A stretch of DNA of 64,000 nucleotides from Magnetococcus marinus MC-1 (GCF_000014865.1 NC_008576.1:4059001-4123000), one strand, 5' to 3'; positions 38,009 through 46,405 are shown, numbered from the stretch's first letter. Program-made: numbers and translations. The notes: generated by a model from the letters alone, not told the origin.

Positions 38009-38105
38009 GGTTTTGCTTTTGATCTTTTTCTTTTTGGCTCGCCCTGCGCTAGGGGAGCTAAGCTGCGTCTTTTTGCCGCTTAGCGACCAGCGAGCCAGCC
38101 TTTTA

Positions 38106-38157
38106 ATACCCTACTGGGGAAAATTGGGGGTTTTTTCAATTTTCCCCAGTAGGGTAT
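38106..38157. repeat. Perfect 21-bp inverted repeat, 10-base loop
   Basis: Arms 38106-38126 and 38137-38157 are exact reverse complements (ATACCCTACTGGGG... and ...CCCCAGTAGGGTAT) around the loop GGGGTTTTTT. It is not next to a gene end, so a plain terminator role is less obvious. Confidence 0.85.
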
Positions 38158-38493
38158 GCCAAATGCCCCAGCGGGGGTTCGTTCCGGGCTGGGGTTGGGG
38201 GATGCAAAGTTTTTCCCCCTGCGCCCGTGTGCCCATCCGCCCGCCACGCTGGCGCGTGGCATCGCTACCCGACGCCCCGTACCACGTCCCTACAAAACCC
38301 CAGCTCGCCTAAAAAAGCCCCTGCACCCTTGTCCAACCGATGCGGAGCTAAAAAAAATCAAACGATCAAAAGATCTCTGGGCTTCGCCCCGAACCCCACT
38401 GGGCGCTGCCCAGACCCGCTAGGTGGGCAAGCAGAGCCTCCCCCCAGCCCCCCAATCCCTTTTAATCATTAGACTCCCTGGTTATGGCGCCAT

Positions 38494-39135
38494 TCACAAC
38501 CCCTTAAACATCCCCTCCCCCACAGCCCCACGACACCCATACCACGGCCCCACCCAACCCTTGCGCGCCACCATCATCACCAAACCCCGCCCCCCCGTCT
38601 CCACCACAATCTGCCGCTCCACACAGAACCCCGCCCCCTGCAACGCCCCAACACACCCCCCCACCCCATCCCCACGATAGACCACCACAACCCACCCACC
38701 CACCCGCACCAACCCATACGCCGCCGCACAAAAGGCATCCAACCCACCATGCAATGTCATACGCGCCGCCGCCCGTAACGGATCCCTCGGCTCACGATGC
38801 GCACCCGCTTCAAAATAGGGCGGATTAAAAAATACTCCATCATAACAACCCCCACCCAATAGCCCCCGCCAATCCCGTAAATCCCCCGCTATAACCCGTA
38901 CCGCCACCCCATACCGCGCCACCAACAACCGCGCCTCCTCAACCAGTACCAACTGCCGCTCCAAGGCATCAATCACGCACCCCTCCCGCAATCCCGCCAA
39001 GCGCACCGATGCCTGCCCACAGCCCGCACCCAACTCCAAAAAGCGCCGTCCCGGTAAACCCGCCACAACCCGCGCTAATAACGCCGGCTCCGGCCCACCA
39101 CCCGTACGCCGACATACCCCCGTTAACTCAACCAT
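38494..39135 (-). CDS. tRNA1(Val) adenine-N6-methyltransferase-like (TrmN6/YfiC family)
   Basis: 213 residues. The SAM-dependent methyltransferase fold is seen in FLELGAGCGQASVRLAGL (motif I) and GVFFNPPYFEAGAHREPRDP. NPPY is the amino-methyltransferase catalytic motif, and its ARMTLHGGLDAF follow-on matches TrmN6, which makes m6A37 in tRNA-Val. The gene is unusually rich in G on its coding strand, giving many Gly/Val/Arg codons. The start at 39135 has AGAGG five bases upstream. Divergent from rubrerythrin. Confidence 0.82.
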   Translation of the reverse strand: MVELTGVCRRTGGGPEPALLARVVAGLPGRRFLELGAGCGQASVRLAGLREGCVIDALERQLVLVEEARLLVARYGVAVRVIAGDLRDWRGLLGGGCYDGVFFNPPYFEAGAHREPRDPLRAAARMTLHGGLDAFCAAAYGLVRVGGWVVVVYRGDGVGGCVGALQGAGFCVERQIVVETGGRGLVMMVARKGWVGPWYGCRGAVGEGMFKGL

Positions 39136-39148
39136 ATACACCTCTTAT

Positions 39149-39180
39149 AGCATTTAACTATGCTGTCTATATTTATATAG
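39149..39180. promoter_or_regulatory. AT-rich dyads between the methyltransferase and rubrerythrin genes
   Basis: Two adjacent dyads: AGCAT-N6-ATGCT (39149-39164) and CTATAT-TT-ATATAG (39167-39180). They lie in the 127-base divergent intergenic region and overlap probable -10 type sequences. A peroxide- or iron-responsive operator would make sense for rubrerythrin, but the match to a known box was not established. Confidence 0.35.
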
Positions 39181-39262
39181 TATTGTACTTATCTGTCGAT
39201 TGTGGGTACCTTGGGGCTCAAGCAAACATCAGCGATCAGCCCATCCAGAAGGAGCCGTACCC

Positions 39263-39763
39263 ATGAGCACCACCGAAAATTTACAAGCCGCCTTTGCTGG
39301 CGAAAGCCAAGCCAACCGTAAATATCTCGCTTTTGCCAAAAAGGCCGAACAAGATGGCTTTAGCCAAGTCGCTAAACTGTTCCAAGCCGTGGCCGAAGCC
39401 GAAACCATCCACGCCCACTCCCACCTGCGCGTGCTTGATGGTGTACATGACACCGCCGCCAACCTAGAAGCCGCCATGGCCGGTGAAGATTATGAGTTCA
39501 CCACCATGTACCCCGAGTTTATCGCCGCCGCCGAAGCTGAAGGCAATAGCAAAGCGGTTAAATCTTTCAAACACGCCATGGCCGTGGAAAAGATCCATCA
39601 CCAGCTCTTTATCCAAGCGCTCGAAGCGGTGAAGGCCGGTCAAGATCTTGCTGAGGCAACCTTCCACATCTGCCCGGTCTGCGGCCATACCGAAATGGGC
39701 CCCGCCCCCGAAAGCTGCCCCGTCTGCGGCGTCAAAGGGGAGAAGTTTCTCGCCCTAGCCTAA
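39263..39763 (+). CDS. rbr: Rubrerythrin
   Basis: 166 residues. Non-haem diiron peroxidase that reduces hydrogen peroxide in the cytoplasm using electrons from rubredoxin-type carriers. Seen: the ferritin-like diiron helix motifs GESQANRKYLAFAKKAEQ, AVAEAETIHAHSHL, YPEFIAAAEAEG and AVEKIHHQLF, followed by a C-terminal rubredoxin-like knuckle with CPVCGHTEMG and CPVCG. The start at 39263 has AAGGAG nine bases upstream. Followed by a terminator. Confidence 0.97.
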   Translation: MSTTENLQAAFAGESQANRKYLAFAKKAEQDGFSQVAKLFQAVAEAETIHAHSHLRVLDGVHDTAANLEAAMAGEDYEFTTMYPEFIAAAEAEGNSKAVKSFKHAMAVEKIHHQLFIQALEAVKAGQDLAEATFHICPVCGHTEMGPAPESCPVCGVKGEKFLALA

Positions 39764-39775
39764 CCCATGTTTGAC

Positions 39776-39823
39776 AAACCGTGTGGCAAGGCAGCCCAAA
39801 GCTGCCTTGGCCACCAGGTTTTA
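39776..39823 (+). terminator. Rubrerythrin terminator
   Basis: Stem GTGGCAAGGCAGC / GCTGCCTTG(G)CCAC around the loop CCAAA, flanked by AAACC and GGTTTTAT. The following 39824-40064 stretch, up to cysQ, shows no gene or recognisable element. Confidence 0.75.
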
Positions 39824-40064
39824 TAGCGCACATGTGGCCTACACAGCCACGCTACCCCCCCGCCACACTCCGCAACCAAAAGGGGTGCCAAATCAACGAA
39901 GCCCCACAAAACCTACCCAACCAAGCTCCGCTTCTCTACCCTGCCGGGCCGCTGCGGCAGCTCCCCTGCACCACCCGCTCAAGAATAAATTCACTGACAA
40001 ATGCAGATCATTGGCTTAGGGTATGCTTCAATTGTGACGCAGACTACCTAACGGAACTGGATCT

Positions 40065-40889
40065 ATGCCTAGCGCTTATGAAATTGAGTGCCAACTGATG
40101 ACCCAAGCGGCCCAACAGTGCCACGACACCATTATGCAACATTTTCGGTTGGGCCAAACCGTTGGCGAAGGGGCCAATGTACAGGATAAAGGCATCAACA
40201 ACCCCCTAACCGCAGCCGACCTCGCCGTCGACGGTTATTTGCACGACACCCTGTTAACCGCCCGGCCCGACTATGGTTGGCTCTCTGAAGAGACGGTGGA
40301 TAACCCAAGCCGCCTGAAAAACCAGCGTGTATGGGTCGTGGACCCCATCGACGGGACCAAAGAGTTTATAGCTGGCATTCCTCAGTTTGCCATCTCCATT
40401 GGCCTGGTAGATAACGGCCAACCTGTCGCTGCGGTGGTCTACAATCCCGCCTTACAGGAGATGTTTAGTGCCCACCTTGGCGGTGGGGCACAGTTAAATG
40501 GCACGCCCATTCATACCTCCACCCGCACCAGCCTACAAGGCGCTCGCTGCCTGGCCAGCCGCTCCGAAACCAAACGCGGCGAGTGGGATAGCTTTACCTC
40601 GGAGCTGCAACTGACCACTATGGGCTCCATCGCCTATAAACTGGCCCTGGTAGCCATGGGTCGCTATGATATGACCTTTACCCTTACACCCAAAAATGAA
40701 TGGGACTTCTGCGCAGGTCATCTGTTGGTAACCGAGGCTGGCGGTGCCATTAGTCACAAAGAGGGGTCACCCTTTATCTACAATCAAGCGCAGCCCAAAA
40801 CCCGCTCCGTTGTCGCGACCAACGGCCCCCTTCACGAACCCCTGCTCAACCGCTTGCGTGATGTCCCCTTGGGACGCGATCGACGTTAA
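40065..40889 (+). CDS. cysQ: 3'(2'),5'-bisphosphate nucleotidase
   Basis: 274 residues of the inositol monophosphatase superfamily. It removes the 3' phosphate from PAP/PAPS, recycling the by-product of sulfate assimilation. Seen: the metal-binding LSEETVDNPSR, WVVDPIDGTKEFI and NEWDFCAGHLLVTEAGG, plus GIPQFAISIGLV typical of CysQ. A suhB-type inositol phosphatase is the alternative. Forty-three bases upstream of the PfkB kinase gene and probably co-transcribed. Confidence 0.92.
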   Translation: MPSAYEIECQLMTQAAQQCHDTIMQHFRLGQTVGEGANVQDKGINNPLTAADLAVDGYLHDTLLTARPDYGWLSEETVDNPSRLKNQRVWVVDPIDGTKEFIAGIPQFAISIGLVDNGQPVAAVVYNPALQEMFSAHLGGGAQLNGTPIHTSTRTSLQGARCLASRSETKRGEWDSFTSELQLTTMGSIAYKLALVAMGRYDMTFTLTPKNEWDFCAGHLLVTEAGGAISHKEGSPFIYNQAQPKTRSVVATNGPLHEPLLNRLRDVPLGRDRR

Positions 40890-40932
40890 ACAGACCTTTT
40901 GGACCCAACCTGCCACCCTAGAGATAAAAAAT

Positions 40933-41925
40933 ATGGCTAAGATTGATGTTTTTGGTATCGGCAACGCCCTGGTCGATCAAGTTTATGCTGTAGAAGAGTC
41001 CTTTCTAACCCAGATCGGCGAAGAAAAGGGGCGCATGTCCCTGGTAGATCCGCAGCGCCAAGCCGAACTTAGCCGTGCTTTGGCATCAACCCCAGCCCTG
41101 CGGGCGTGTGGTGGTTCAGCCGCCAATAGCTTGATTGCTCTTACCCAATTGGGGGGGAGCGCCTTTCATGCCTGCCGTGTTGCAGAAGATGAAACCGGCC
41201 ACTTTTTTGCCCAGGATCTAACCGCTAACGGTGTACAGCACCAACTGCACACGCTGCCCGCTGGCAGCAGCGGCAGTTGTATGGTTTTTATCACCCCCGA
41301 TGCGGAACGCACCATGTGTACCTTTTTAGGGGCCTCGGCTGACCTACAGCCCGAGGATGTTCCCGACGCTATTCTGACAACCGCCCAGTGGTGTTATGTT
41401 GAAGGGTATCTGGTTACAGCACCCAACACCTTGGCCGCAGCCCTAAAAGGGCTGCAACAGGCACGGGCAAACGGGGTTAAAACCGCCCTGAGTTTTTCCG
41501 ATGTCAATATGGTAAAATTTTTCCGCGACGGCTTTAGCCAAATGTTGGGGGAGAGCGGTGTAGACCTGATTTTTTGTAATGCCGAAGAGGCCCTGGCTTT
41601 TGCCGAAACCGACGACATGGCACAGGCTACCGCCGCACTAAAAAAACAGAGCCGTACTTTTGTGATCACCCTTGGCGCGGAAGGGGCACTGCTGTGGGAC
41701 GGCCAGCAGGAGATCCAGGTCGCCGGTCAACCCGCCAAAGCCATCGACACGAATGGCGCGGGGGATATGTTTGCGGGTGCCTTTTTTTACGGCATCACCC
41801 AAGGCTGGGATTTTACCAAAGCCGCCCAACTGGCCTGTCGCTGTTGCGCCGTGCTGGTGACCCATGCGGGGGCGCGTTTGCCTAAGTCGCGCACCCAAGA
41901 GATTCTGGCCCAGTTTGTCCCATAA
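40933..41925 (+). CDS. PfkB-family carbohydrate kinase (adenosine kinase-like)
   Basis: 330 residues. Seen: the N-terminal VFGIGNALVDQVYAV, the glycine motif CGGSAANSLIALTQLGG, CRVAEDETGHFFAQDL and the catalytic DTNGAGDMFAGAFF with the anion-hole GAGD and base Asp. The arrangement resembles bacterial adenosine/ribokinase-like enzymes that phosphorylate adenosine or a related sugar. The ATG at 40933 begins the family N-terminus; the open frame extends 63 codons upstream into cysQ and was trimmed. Confidence 0.9.
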   Translation: MAKIDVFGIGNALVDQVYAVEESFLTQIGEEKGRMSLVDPQRQAELSRALASTPALRACGGSAANSLIALTQLGGSAFHACRVAEDETGHFFAQDLTANGVQHQLHTLPAGSSGSCMVFITPDAERTMCTFLGASADLQPEDVPDAILTTAQWCYVEGYLVTAPNTLAAALKGLQQARANGVKTALSFSDVNMVKFFRDGFSQMLGESGVDLIFCNAEEALAFAETDDMAQATAALKKQSRTFVITLGAEGALLWDGQQEIQVAGQPAKAIDTNGAGDMFAGAFFYGITQGWDFTKAAQLACRCCAVLVTHAGARLPKSRTQEILAQFVP

Positions 41926-41935
41926 ATAGACCCGT

Positions 41936-41970
41936 GCGGGGAGCCATGCGCTCCCCGCTAACATTTGTTT
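41936..41970 (+). terminator. Terminator after the PfkB kinase gene
   Basis: Perfect stem GCGGGGAG / CTCCCCGC (41936-41958) with a seven-base loop, followed by TAACATTTGTTT, eleven bases past the stop. Confidence 0.85.
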
Positions 41971-42027
41971 CGTCATTATGTTATTATGGGCTGAAAGAGT
42001 GATCGCTCATTTAAGGAATTTGACATC

Positions 42028-42422
42028 ATGAACACAGACACCCCCCATGATCGACGCATTGCCGAGCGTGCTGAACACCCCAATGGGCGACGCCAGTATA
42101 CCCGTGTGGAATATCGTCACGCCATACTGCTCAAGGATGCCTCGGGGCAGAGCTACGATGGCTCTTTCAACGATATTAGCCTTAAAGGCATGCTGTTTCT
42201 TGCAGAACATCTGCCCGAAGCTGGAACAGAGGTAGGTGGTGAGCTTCTATTGGGGGATGTGGTGATTGAGCTGCATGGCACTGTGGTATTGAGTCAAGCC
42301 GATCGGGGTGCGGCCATTCGCTTTATGGATATTGATTTAGAATCCTTTAGCCACCTGCGCACTCTGGTTTCATTAAATCTAGGGGATGCGGAACGCATTG
42401 ACCGGGAGCTGTTTGATAGCCT

Positions 42423-42426
<4 letters not shown>
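42028..42426 (+). CDS. PilZ-domain protein (c-di-GMP binding)
   Basis: 132 residues. The two c-di-GMP contact motifs are present: RRQYTRVEYR (RxxxR) near residue 22 and NDISLKG (D/N-x-S-x-x-G) near 48, then GAAIRFMDID. PilZ proteins act as diguanylate-responsive adaptors for motility, pili or exopolysaccharide. AAGGAA precedes the ATG. The stop overlaps the thiE start (ATGA), so the two are translationally coupled although functionally unrelated. Confidence 0.92.
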
Positions 42427-43067
<641 letters not shown>

Positions 43068-43101
43068 ACCAAGGCTGCTCGACATTCCTTCGGCGGCCCC
43101 C

Positions 43102-43140
43102 CTCCTAATCGCTAATTAAGTGTATGTCCCCGGAACTCCT
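43102..43140 (+). repeat. RAYT/IS200-type flanking repeat, copy 1 (left end of cassette)
   Basis: 39 bases, nearly identical (two mismatches) to 45791-45829, with core AAGTGTATGTCCCCGGAA at 43118. Bases 43118-43138 are the perfect reverse complement of 45116-45136. Confidence 0.9.
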
Positions 43141-43522
43141 GCGCCAGAATGGTCCTGCGAGCCTTGCACAGCTGAAGGCAGAGCTGCAGGCACCTAAGAC
43201 AACCATATATCGTAATTTGAATAAAATGATCACTGAGGGCCGCGTGTGGCGGAATCTGATCTCTGGGGACGTTACATTTTCAACTGAAAAAGTGGTGCCC
43301 AAAGTAGGATCTCTAACACCTCGCCAGAAACAAGCGGTCGCCATGGCACAAGCCATGGAACGCATCTCCAGGTTGGAACTCTCTAAGGAGCTTGGTATCT
43401 CACCTCGAACAGCAAGTAGAGAGCTAGCCACGTTAGTAGCATTTAAGATATTGGAATTGGATGGAAAACGCGGAAGACATGCTGCGTACCGCTTATGTCA
43501 TACTAACCATAAATGTGACTAA
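43124..43522 (+). CDS. Winged-helix DNA-binding protein of the cassette
   Basis: 132 residues with two helix-turn-helix-like units: LLRQNGPASLAQLKAELQ/KTTIYRNLNKM (residues about 5-38) and RLELSKELGISPRTASRELATL (86-107). It is likely a transcriptional regulator, perhaps of the cassette. The only visible start codon lies inside the flanking repeat (ATGTCCCCGG...), so the N-terminus may be a fusion made by the repeat, or translation may begin further in. The family is not certain. Confidence 0.7.
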   Translation: MSPELLRQNGPASLAQLKAELQAPKTTIYRNLNKMITEGRVWRNLISGDVTFSTEKVVPKVGSLTPRQKQAVAMAQAMERISRLELSKELGISPRTASRELATLVAFKILELDGKRGRHAAYRLCHTNHKCD

Positions 43523-43612
43523 TAGCTGATTTAATCTTGAGATTTAAGCTGTTAAGGCATAGTCTGATCAGCCAAACCTGACAATGACATTCTGTGGTAC
43601 TGGGGAGACCTA

Positions 43613-44143
43613 ATGGCAACAGGGCAAGAGTCTATGGTTCAACCTGCGCAAATATCAAAACAAAAAATTGAGGAGCTAGCTGAGCAGTTCGCACAGGTTG
43701 TTGGCTACCAGCCAGGCGGTGACCTTCGTGAAATCATTGAAAACAAACTTGGCGGCGAGCTGAAATATGCTGACGCATCTGAATGGTTTAATACCGAAGA
43801 TGGTTCAATAAAGGTGCGTGCACGCAAAGATTTTACGATCACCCTAGCCAATTTTACTGGGCCTCTGAGAAATCGCTTCACTATTGCCCATGAGCTTGGG
43901 CACTACGTAATCCACTCTCGTATGGGTGAAGTTCCTATTGAAGCTCCTCGAAAAGGGCGCTCAGTTGCCGAGAGACAAGCTGATGCGTTTGCTGCAGCTT
44001 TTTTAATGCCCAAGGAGCAGTTTCTAACCTTCTTTGATTCAATGGGTGAAAATCCAGATCTAGAGCTAATTGCTGGGCATTTCCGAGTGTCAAAATCCGC
44101 TGCAAATTACAGGGCCCAGGAATTTGGCCACACAATCGATTGA
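43613..44143 (+). CDS. ImmA/IrrE-family zinc metallopeptidase
   Basis: 176 residues. The zinc site HELGH is at residues 93-97 within RFTIAHELGHYVIHS, with the downstream third-ligand helix AERQADAFAAAFLMPKEQF, the standard ImmA/IrrE pattern. Family members cleave repressors (DdrO, ImmR) or act as toxin or defence modules. GGGGAG precedes the ATG. It overlaps the cyclase-like gene, implying a coupled pair. No XRE-type repressor, the usual partner, is next to it; the winged-helix protein could take that role. Confidence 0.9.
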   Translation: MATGQESMVQPAQISKQKIEELAEQFAQVVGYQPGGDLREIIENKLGGELKYADASEWFNTEDGSIKVRARKDFTITLANFTGPLRNRFTIAHELGHYVIHSRMGEVPIEAPRKGRSVAERQADAFAAAFLMPKEQFLTFFDSMGENPDLELIAGHFRVSKSAANYRAQEFGHTID

Positions 44144-45089
44144 CCGACACTTAGAGCCACAACTCAGGCTCTTTTTGAGCGTTGATGTGATTGGATCAAC
44201 TGCTTTCAAGCAGAACTGGATTGATACCAAGTCAAACGACTCCTGGTTTATTTTTTTCGAATCATTCTTCAACGACTTCCACACAAAGTTCAAATCCTGC
44301 ATTGCTGACCACGCAAAAGAAGATGAGAGACAAGTAGATAGAGATATCTCGCCATGGAAATTTATGGGCGATGAAATCATTTACTCAATAGAAATCAAAA
44401 AAAGCTGGCAAGCGCTTTTCTTGTTAAAATCCTTTAGAAGTGCTGTTATAGAGCACAGGAATGAAATAGAGGACTCACGGAACTCTGTAAGTTTAAAAGC
44501 TACAGCATGGCTTGCTGGATTTCCTGTTGGAAATTCGGTTGTTGACACTCCGACAGGCGAAGATTATCTAGGCCCATTAATTGACACTGGCTTCCGTCTC
44601 TCTAAATTCGCATCAAGAGAACAAATGGTCATCTCGGTAGATTTGGCCTGGTACATCACAAAGAGTGATTCTCGCCCTGATGGTTTTTATCTTCATGGCT
44701 TAGAGACTTTAAAAGGTGTTCTTGGAGGAAGAGACTATCCAATCATTTGGTGGGATATGGACAATGCCCTGACTGAGAAAATGACATCAGTCGGCTTATT
44801 AAGCAAGATCGACTCGGCTAATCTCAACAAGTATTGCGAATGCTTTATAGAAAGAGCTCAAAAACCGTTAATTTTTCCTTTTTGCCCAGATGATAATGAG
44901 CGTCGCCCAGATGGGTATGATGAGGATCTAAAGTGTATCCGAAAGCTTAGAAATAGCGTCCCAGATGATCACCCATCGATTGAGGACGGTGAATCCGTAG
45001 ACATCCAAATCAGTTCAGATAAAGACGAACAAGCGGTCAAAAACGCTATCGAACAAACTGAAAAAGAATTGAATAGCAAGTTATCGTAA
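44124..45089 (+). CDS. Class III nucleotidyl-cyclase-like protein
   Basis: About 321 residues. It contains LFLSVDVIGSTAFKQN and SPWKFMGDEIIYSIE, which match the two metal-binding Asp segments of class III adenylate/guanylate cyclases (F-x-D-IVGST and K-x-x-GD). LIDTGFRLSKFASREQMVISV resembles the later cyclase helix. A pyrimidine cyclase like PycC of Pycsar is possible; the base-specifying residues were not resolved. The C-terminal ~110 residues are unrecognised. The start is uncertain: TTG at 44124 is used (AGGA just upstream), the open frame reaches a TTG at 44070, and all options overlap the peptidase gene. Confidence 0.7.
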   Translation: MATQSIDRHLEPQLRLFLSVDVIGSTAFKQNWIDTKSNDSWFIFFESFFNDFHTKFKSCIADHAKEDERQVDRDISPWKFMGDEIIYSIEIKKSWQALFLLKSFRSAVIEHRNEIEDSRNSVSLKATAWLAGFPVGNSVVDTPTGEDYLGPLIDTGFRLSKFASREQMVISVDLAWYITKSDSRPDGFYLHGLETLKGVLGGRDYPIIWWDMDNALTEKMTSVGLLSKIDSANLNKYCECFIERAQKPLIFPFCPDDNERRPDGYDEDLKCIRKLRNSVPDDHPSIEDGESVDIQISSDKDEQAVKNAIEQTEKELNSKLS

Positions 45090-45115
45090 ATTGATAGACG
45101 GCATAGCTGCTTCAT

Positions 45116-45136
45116 GAGTTCCGGGGACATACACTT
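45116..45136 (-). repeat. Flanking repeat, copy 2 (right end of cassette)
   Basis: Exact reverse complement of 43118-43138; begins GAGTTCCGGGGACATACA. Confidence 0.9.
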
Positions 45137-45159
45137 TATTCATGATCAAAGGAGTTCAA

Positions 45160-45176
45160 AGGAGTTCCGGGGACAT
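45160..45176 (-). repeat. Flanking repeat, copy 3 (partial)
   Basis: AGGAGTTCCGGGGACAT, 17 bases matching the inner part of copy 2, 24 bases to its right. From here to 45476 no intact gene is seen. Confidence 0.75.
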
Positions 45177-45476
45177 CTATGGACCCACCCCCTAATTGCA
45201 AGAAGAATTTTTTTATCTGACACAAACAAGGTGCGAATGCAGACATCTATTCGGCCTTTAGGTGGGATGACTATTTGATCCCTGGCCCTGATGGAAACCG
45301 CGCGTTTTCTCCTGGTCAGTTTCACGGCCTCGAAGGCCCCTGTCCCCGTGAGGTTTTGAAAACGCCGGGCTCGACCCGTTATGCCATCAAAACTTATTCT
45401 CTCGCAATCTTCGGTGAGAACTCAGAACAACCCCTTCACTTTCCCTTATCAGAATCTTTTAACAGCGGTTCGACGG

Positions 45477-45623
45477 CTATCCATGTGCGGTTTGCTCACG
45501 ATAGTTTTCTCCCTTTACCAACAGAGCCCACAATATCCGGGCATTTTTGTTGGCTACCGCCACACAGGTGATGTTATAGCCTCGGCGCTCCCTTAATGCG
45601 TTGACCCATTGGCTTCGTCGATC
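45477..45623 (-). pseudogene. 3' remnant of an IS110-family transposase
   Basis: The minus strand, read from 45623 to a TAG at 45477, gives RRSQWVNALRERRGYNIT followed by VAVANKNARILWALLVKG. This is the conserved C-terminal signature of IS110/IS1111 transposases. Only about 48 codons remain; the 5' part is missing and is replaced by a copy of the flanking repeat. Confidence 0.75.
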
Positions 45624-45644
45624 GAATTCCGGGGACATACACTT
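45624..45644 (-). repeat. Flanking repeat, copy 4, at the junction of two transposase remnants
   Basis: GAATTCCGGGGACATACACT..., 21 bases. It sits exactly between the RAYT-like fragment and the IS110 fragment. Confidence 0.85.
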
Positions 45645-45778
45645 TCACACCAAACACGTACATCTTTCAAATCGGCCTCATAATCGGATTCCTCAAAAAA
45701 TACATCCTGCCTGCGGTTACCCCTCTGCGTAATATGGTGCGCTACACTTGGAATGACCACTCTTGCCAATCTCGCCAT
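45645..45778 (-). pseudogene. N-terminal fragment of a RAYT/IS200-like (Y1) transposase
   Basis: Starts MARLARVVIPSVAHHITQRG, then NRRQDVFFEESDYEADL, the typical opening of REP-associated tyrosine transposases including the HH of the HUH site. After about 45 codons it runs into repeat copy 4 and stops; the tyrosine-containing region is absent, so it is inactive. Confidence 0.85.
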
Positions 45779-45790
45779 TATTTGTAATCA

Positions 45791-45829
45791 CTCCTAATCG
45801 CTCATTAAGTGTATGTCCCCAGAACTCCT
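45791..45829 (+). repeat. Flanking repeat, copy 5
   Basis: Same 39-base block as 43102-43140 apart from two mismatches, just upstream of the RAYT-like fragment and at the point where the binding-protein fragment is cut. Confidence 0.9.
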
Positions 45830-46004
45830 CCTCCCAGAACTCCTGCAAGGCCATGACCCGCCAAAAAGGGATGCGCACATCCGAGACCAAGTAAACCAAC
45901 GTACCCTTGCCAGGGCCAGCGGTTGCTGTTCCATCAGCCTGCGCAGCAGCGACCATAAAAACCCAGATACTCAGGATCGCGGCGAGGAATGACCTTAAGT
46001 GCAT
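45830..46004 (-). pseudogene. 5' fragment of a periplasmic substrate-binding protein gene
   Basis: The start at 46004 gives a signal peptide (FLAAILSIWVFMVAAAQADG), then KGTLVYLVSDVRIPFWRVMA, resembling the N-terminus of TorT/sugar-type periplasmic binding proteins. After about 58 codons the frame enters repeat copy 5. The rest of the gene is not in the window. Confidence 0.7.
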
Positions 46005-46355
46005 AATGTCACCTAATATAACATGCTATATTCATGAGAAGTTATTCTTTGATCATATTTTGAACGCGCATTTCAAGCTGGCTGTGACCATTAACTGCCG
46101 TTTTCATCTTTGACAAGGATCTCCCGCCGCAAGGGTTTCAATAAACCCCACTGGATCGCGCACACAGAATCATTATTTCTTTCAAATTTTACAGCATTTT
46201 ACATATCAATCTTATTCAAAAACACCTGCTCGCTGCATGCAAAACACCAAGCGCTCTGTACTGCTGCCACGTCGCGCCCACCCATTAGCCAACCCCACGC
46301 AGCCCTTGTGGGGCCAGGAGAGGCGTTACCCCTTCCAAGCGGATGTGCGTGTCAC
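46005..46355. other. Intergenic, no gene seen
   Basis: 350 bases, AT-rich in its left half and probably including the promoter of the broken binding-protein gene. No coding region or repeat was recognised before the terminator arm. Confidence 0.5.
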
Positions 46356-46405
46356 GGGCACCACACAAAAAAAGGCGACACCGATGTGACGGTGTCGCCT
46401 TTTTT
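46356..46405. terminator. dksA-side bidirectional terminator, right arm split by IS66
   Basis: Left arm 46356-46383 (28 bases), loop ATGTGA, then 16 bases of the right arm ending in the 8-bp target duplication. The remaining 12 bases of the right arm are at 48839-48850, beyond the IS. The core stem GGCGACACCG / CGGTGTCGCC with its A and T runs is intact, so it should still terminate transcripts from either side. Confidence 0.9.

Larger units (their letters stand above)
37847..38493. other. Non-coding patch with several inverted repeats
   Basis: 647 bases with no supportable gene. It contains two related G-rich/C-rich hairpins (37857-37879 and 37978-38008), a perfect 21-bp inverted repeat (38106-38157), and near 38438 a reverse-complement copy of part of the second hairpin. 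Base composition shifts between G-rich and C-rich strands. It looks like an accumulation site for small repeated elements. Confidence 0.7.
43118..45136. mobile_element. Three-gene cassette bounded by perfect 21-bp inverted repeats
   Basis: The 2019-bp segment runs from one copy of the AAGTGTATGTCCCCGG repeat to an inverted, perfectly matching copy. Inside are a winged-helix protein, an ImmA/IrrE-like peptidase and a class III cyclase-like protein, all on the plus strand and visibly more AT-rich than the flanking thiE and dksA regions. No transposase is inside; a broken RAYT-like gene with the same repeat lies 0.5 kb to the right. Acquisition as a cassette is inferred. Confidence 0.6.

Noticed and set aside
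45275-45571. 98-codon plus-strand open frame
   Set aside because: It overlaps the IS110 remnant on the other strand; the composition is not protein-like and no start signal is present.
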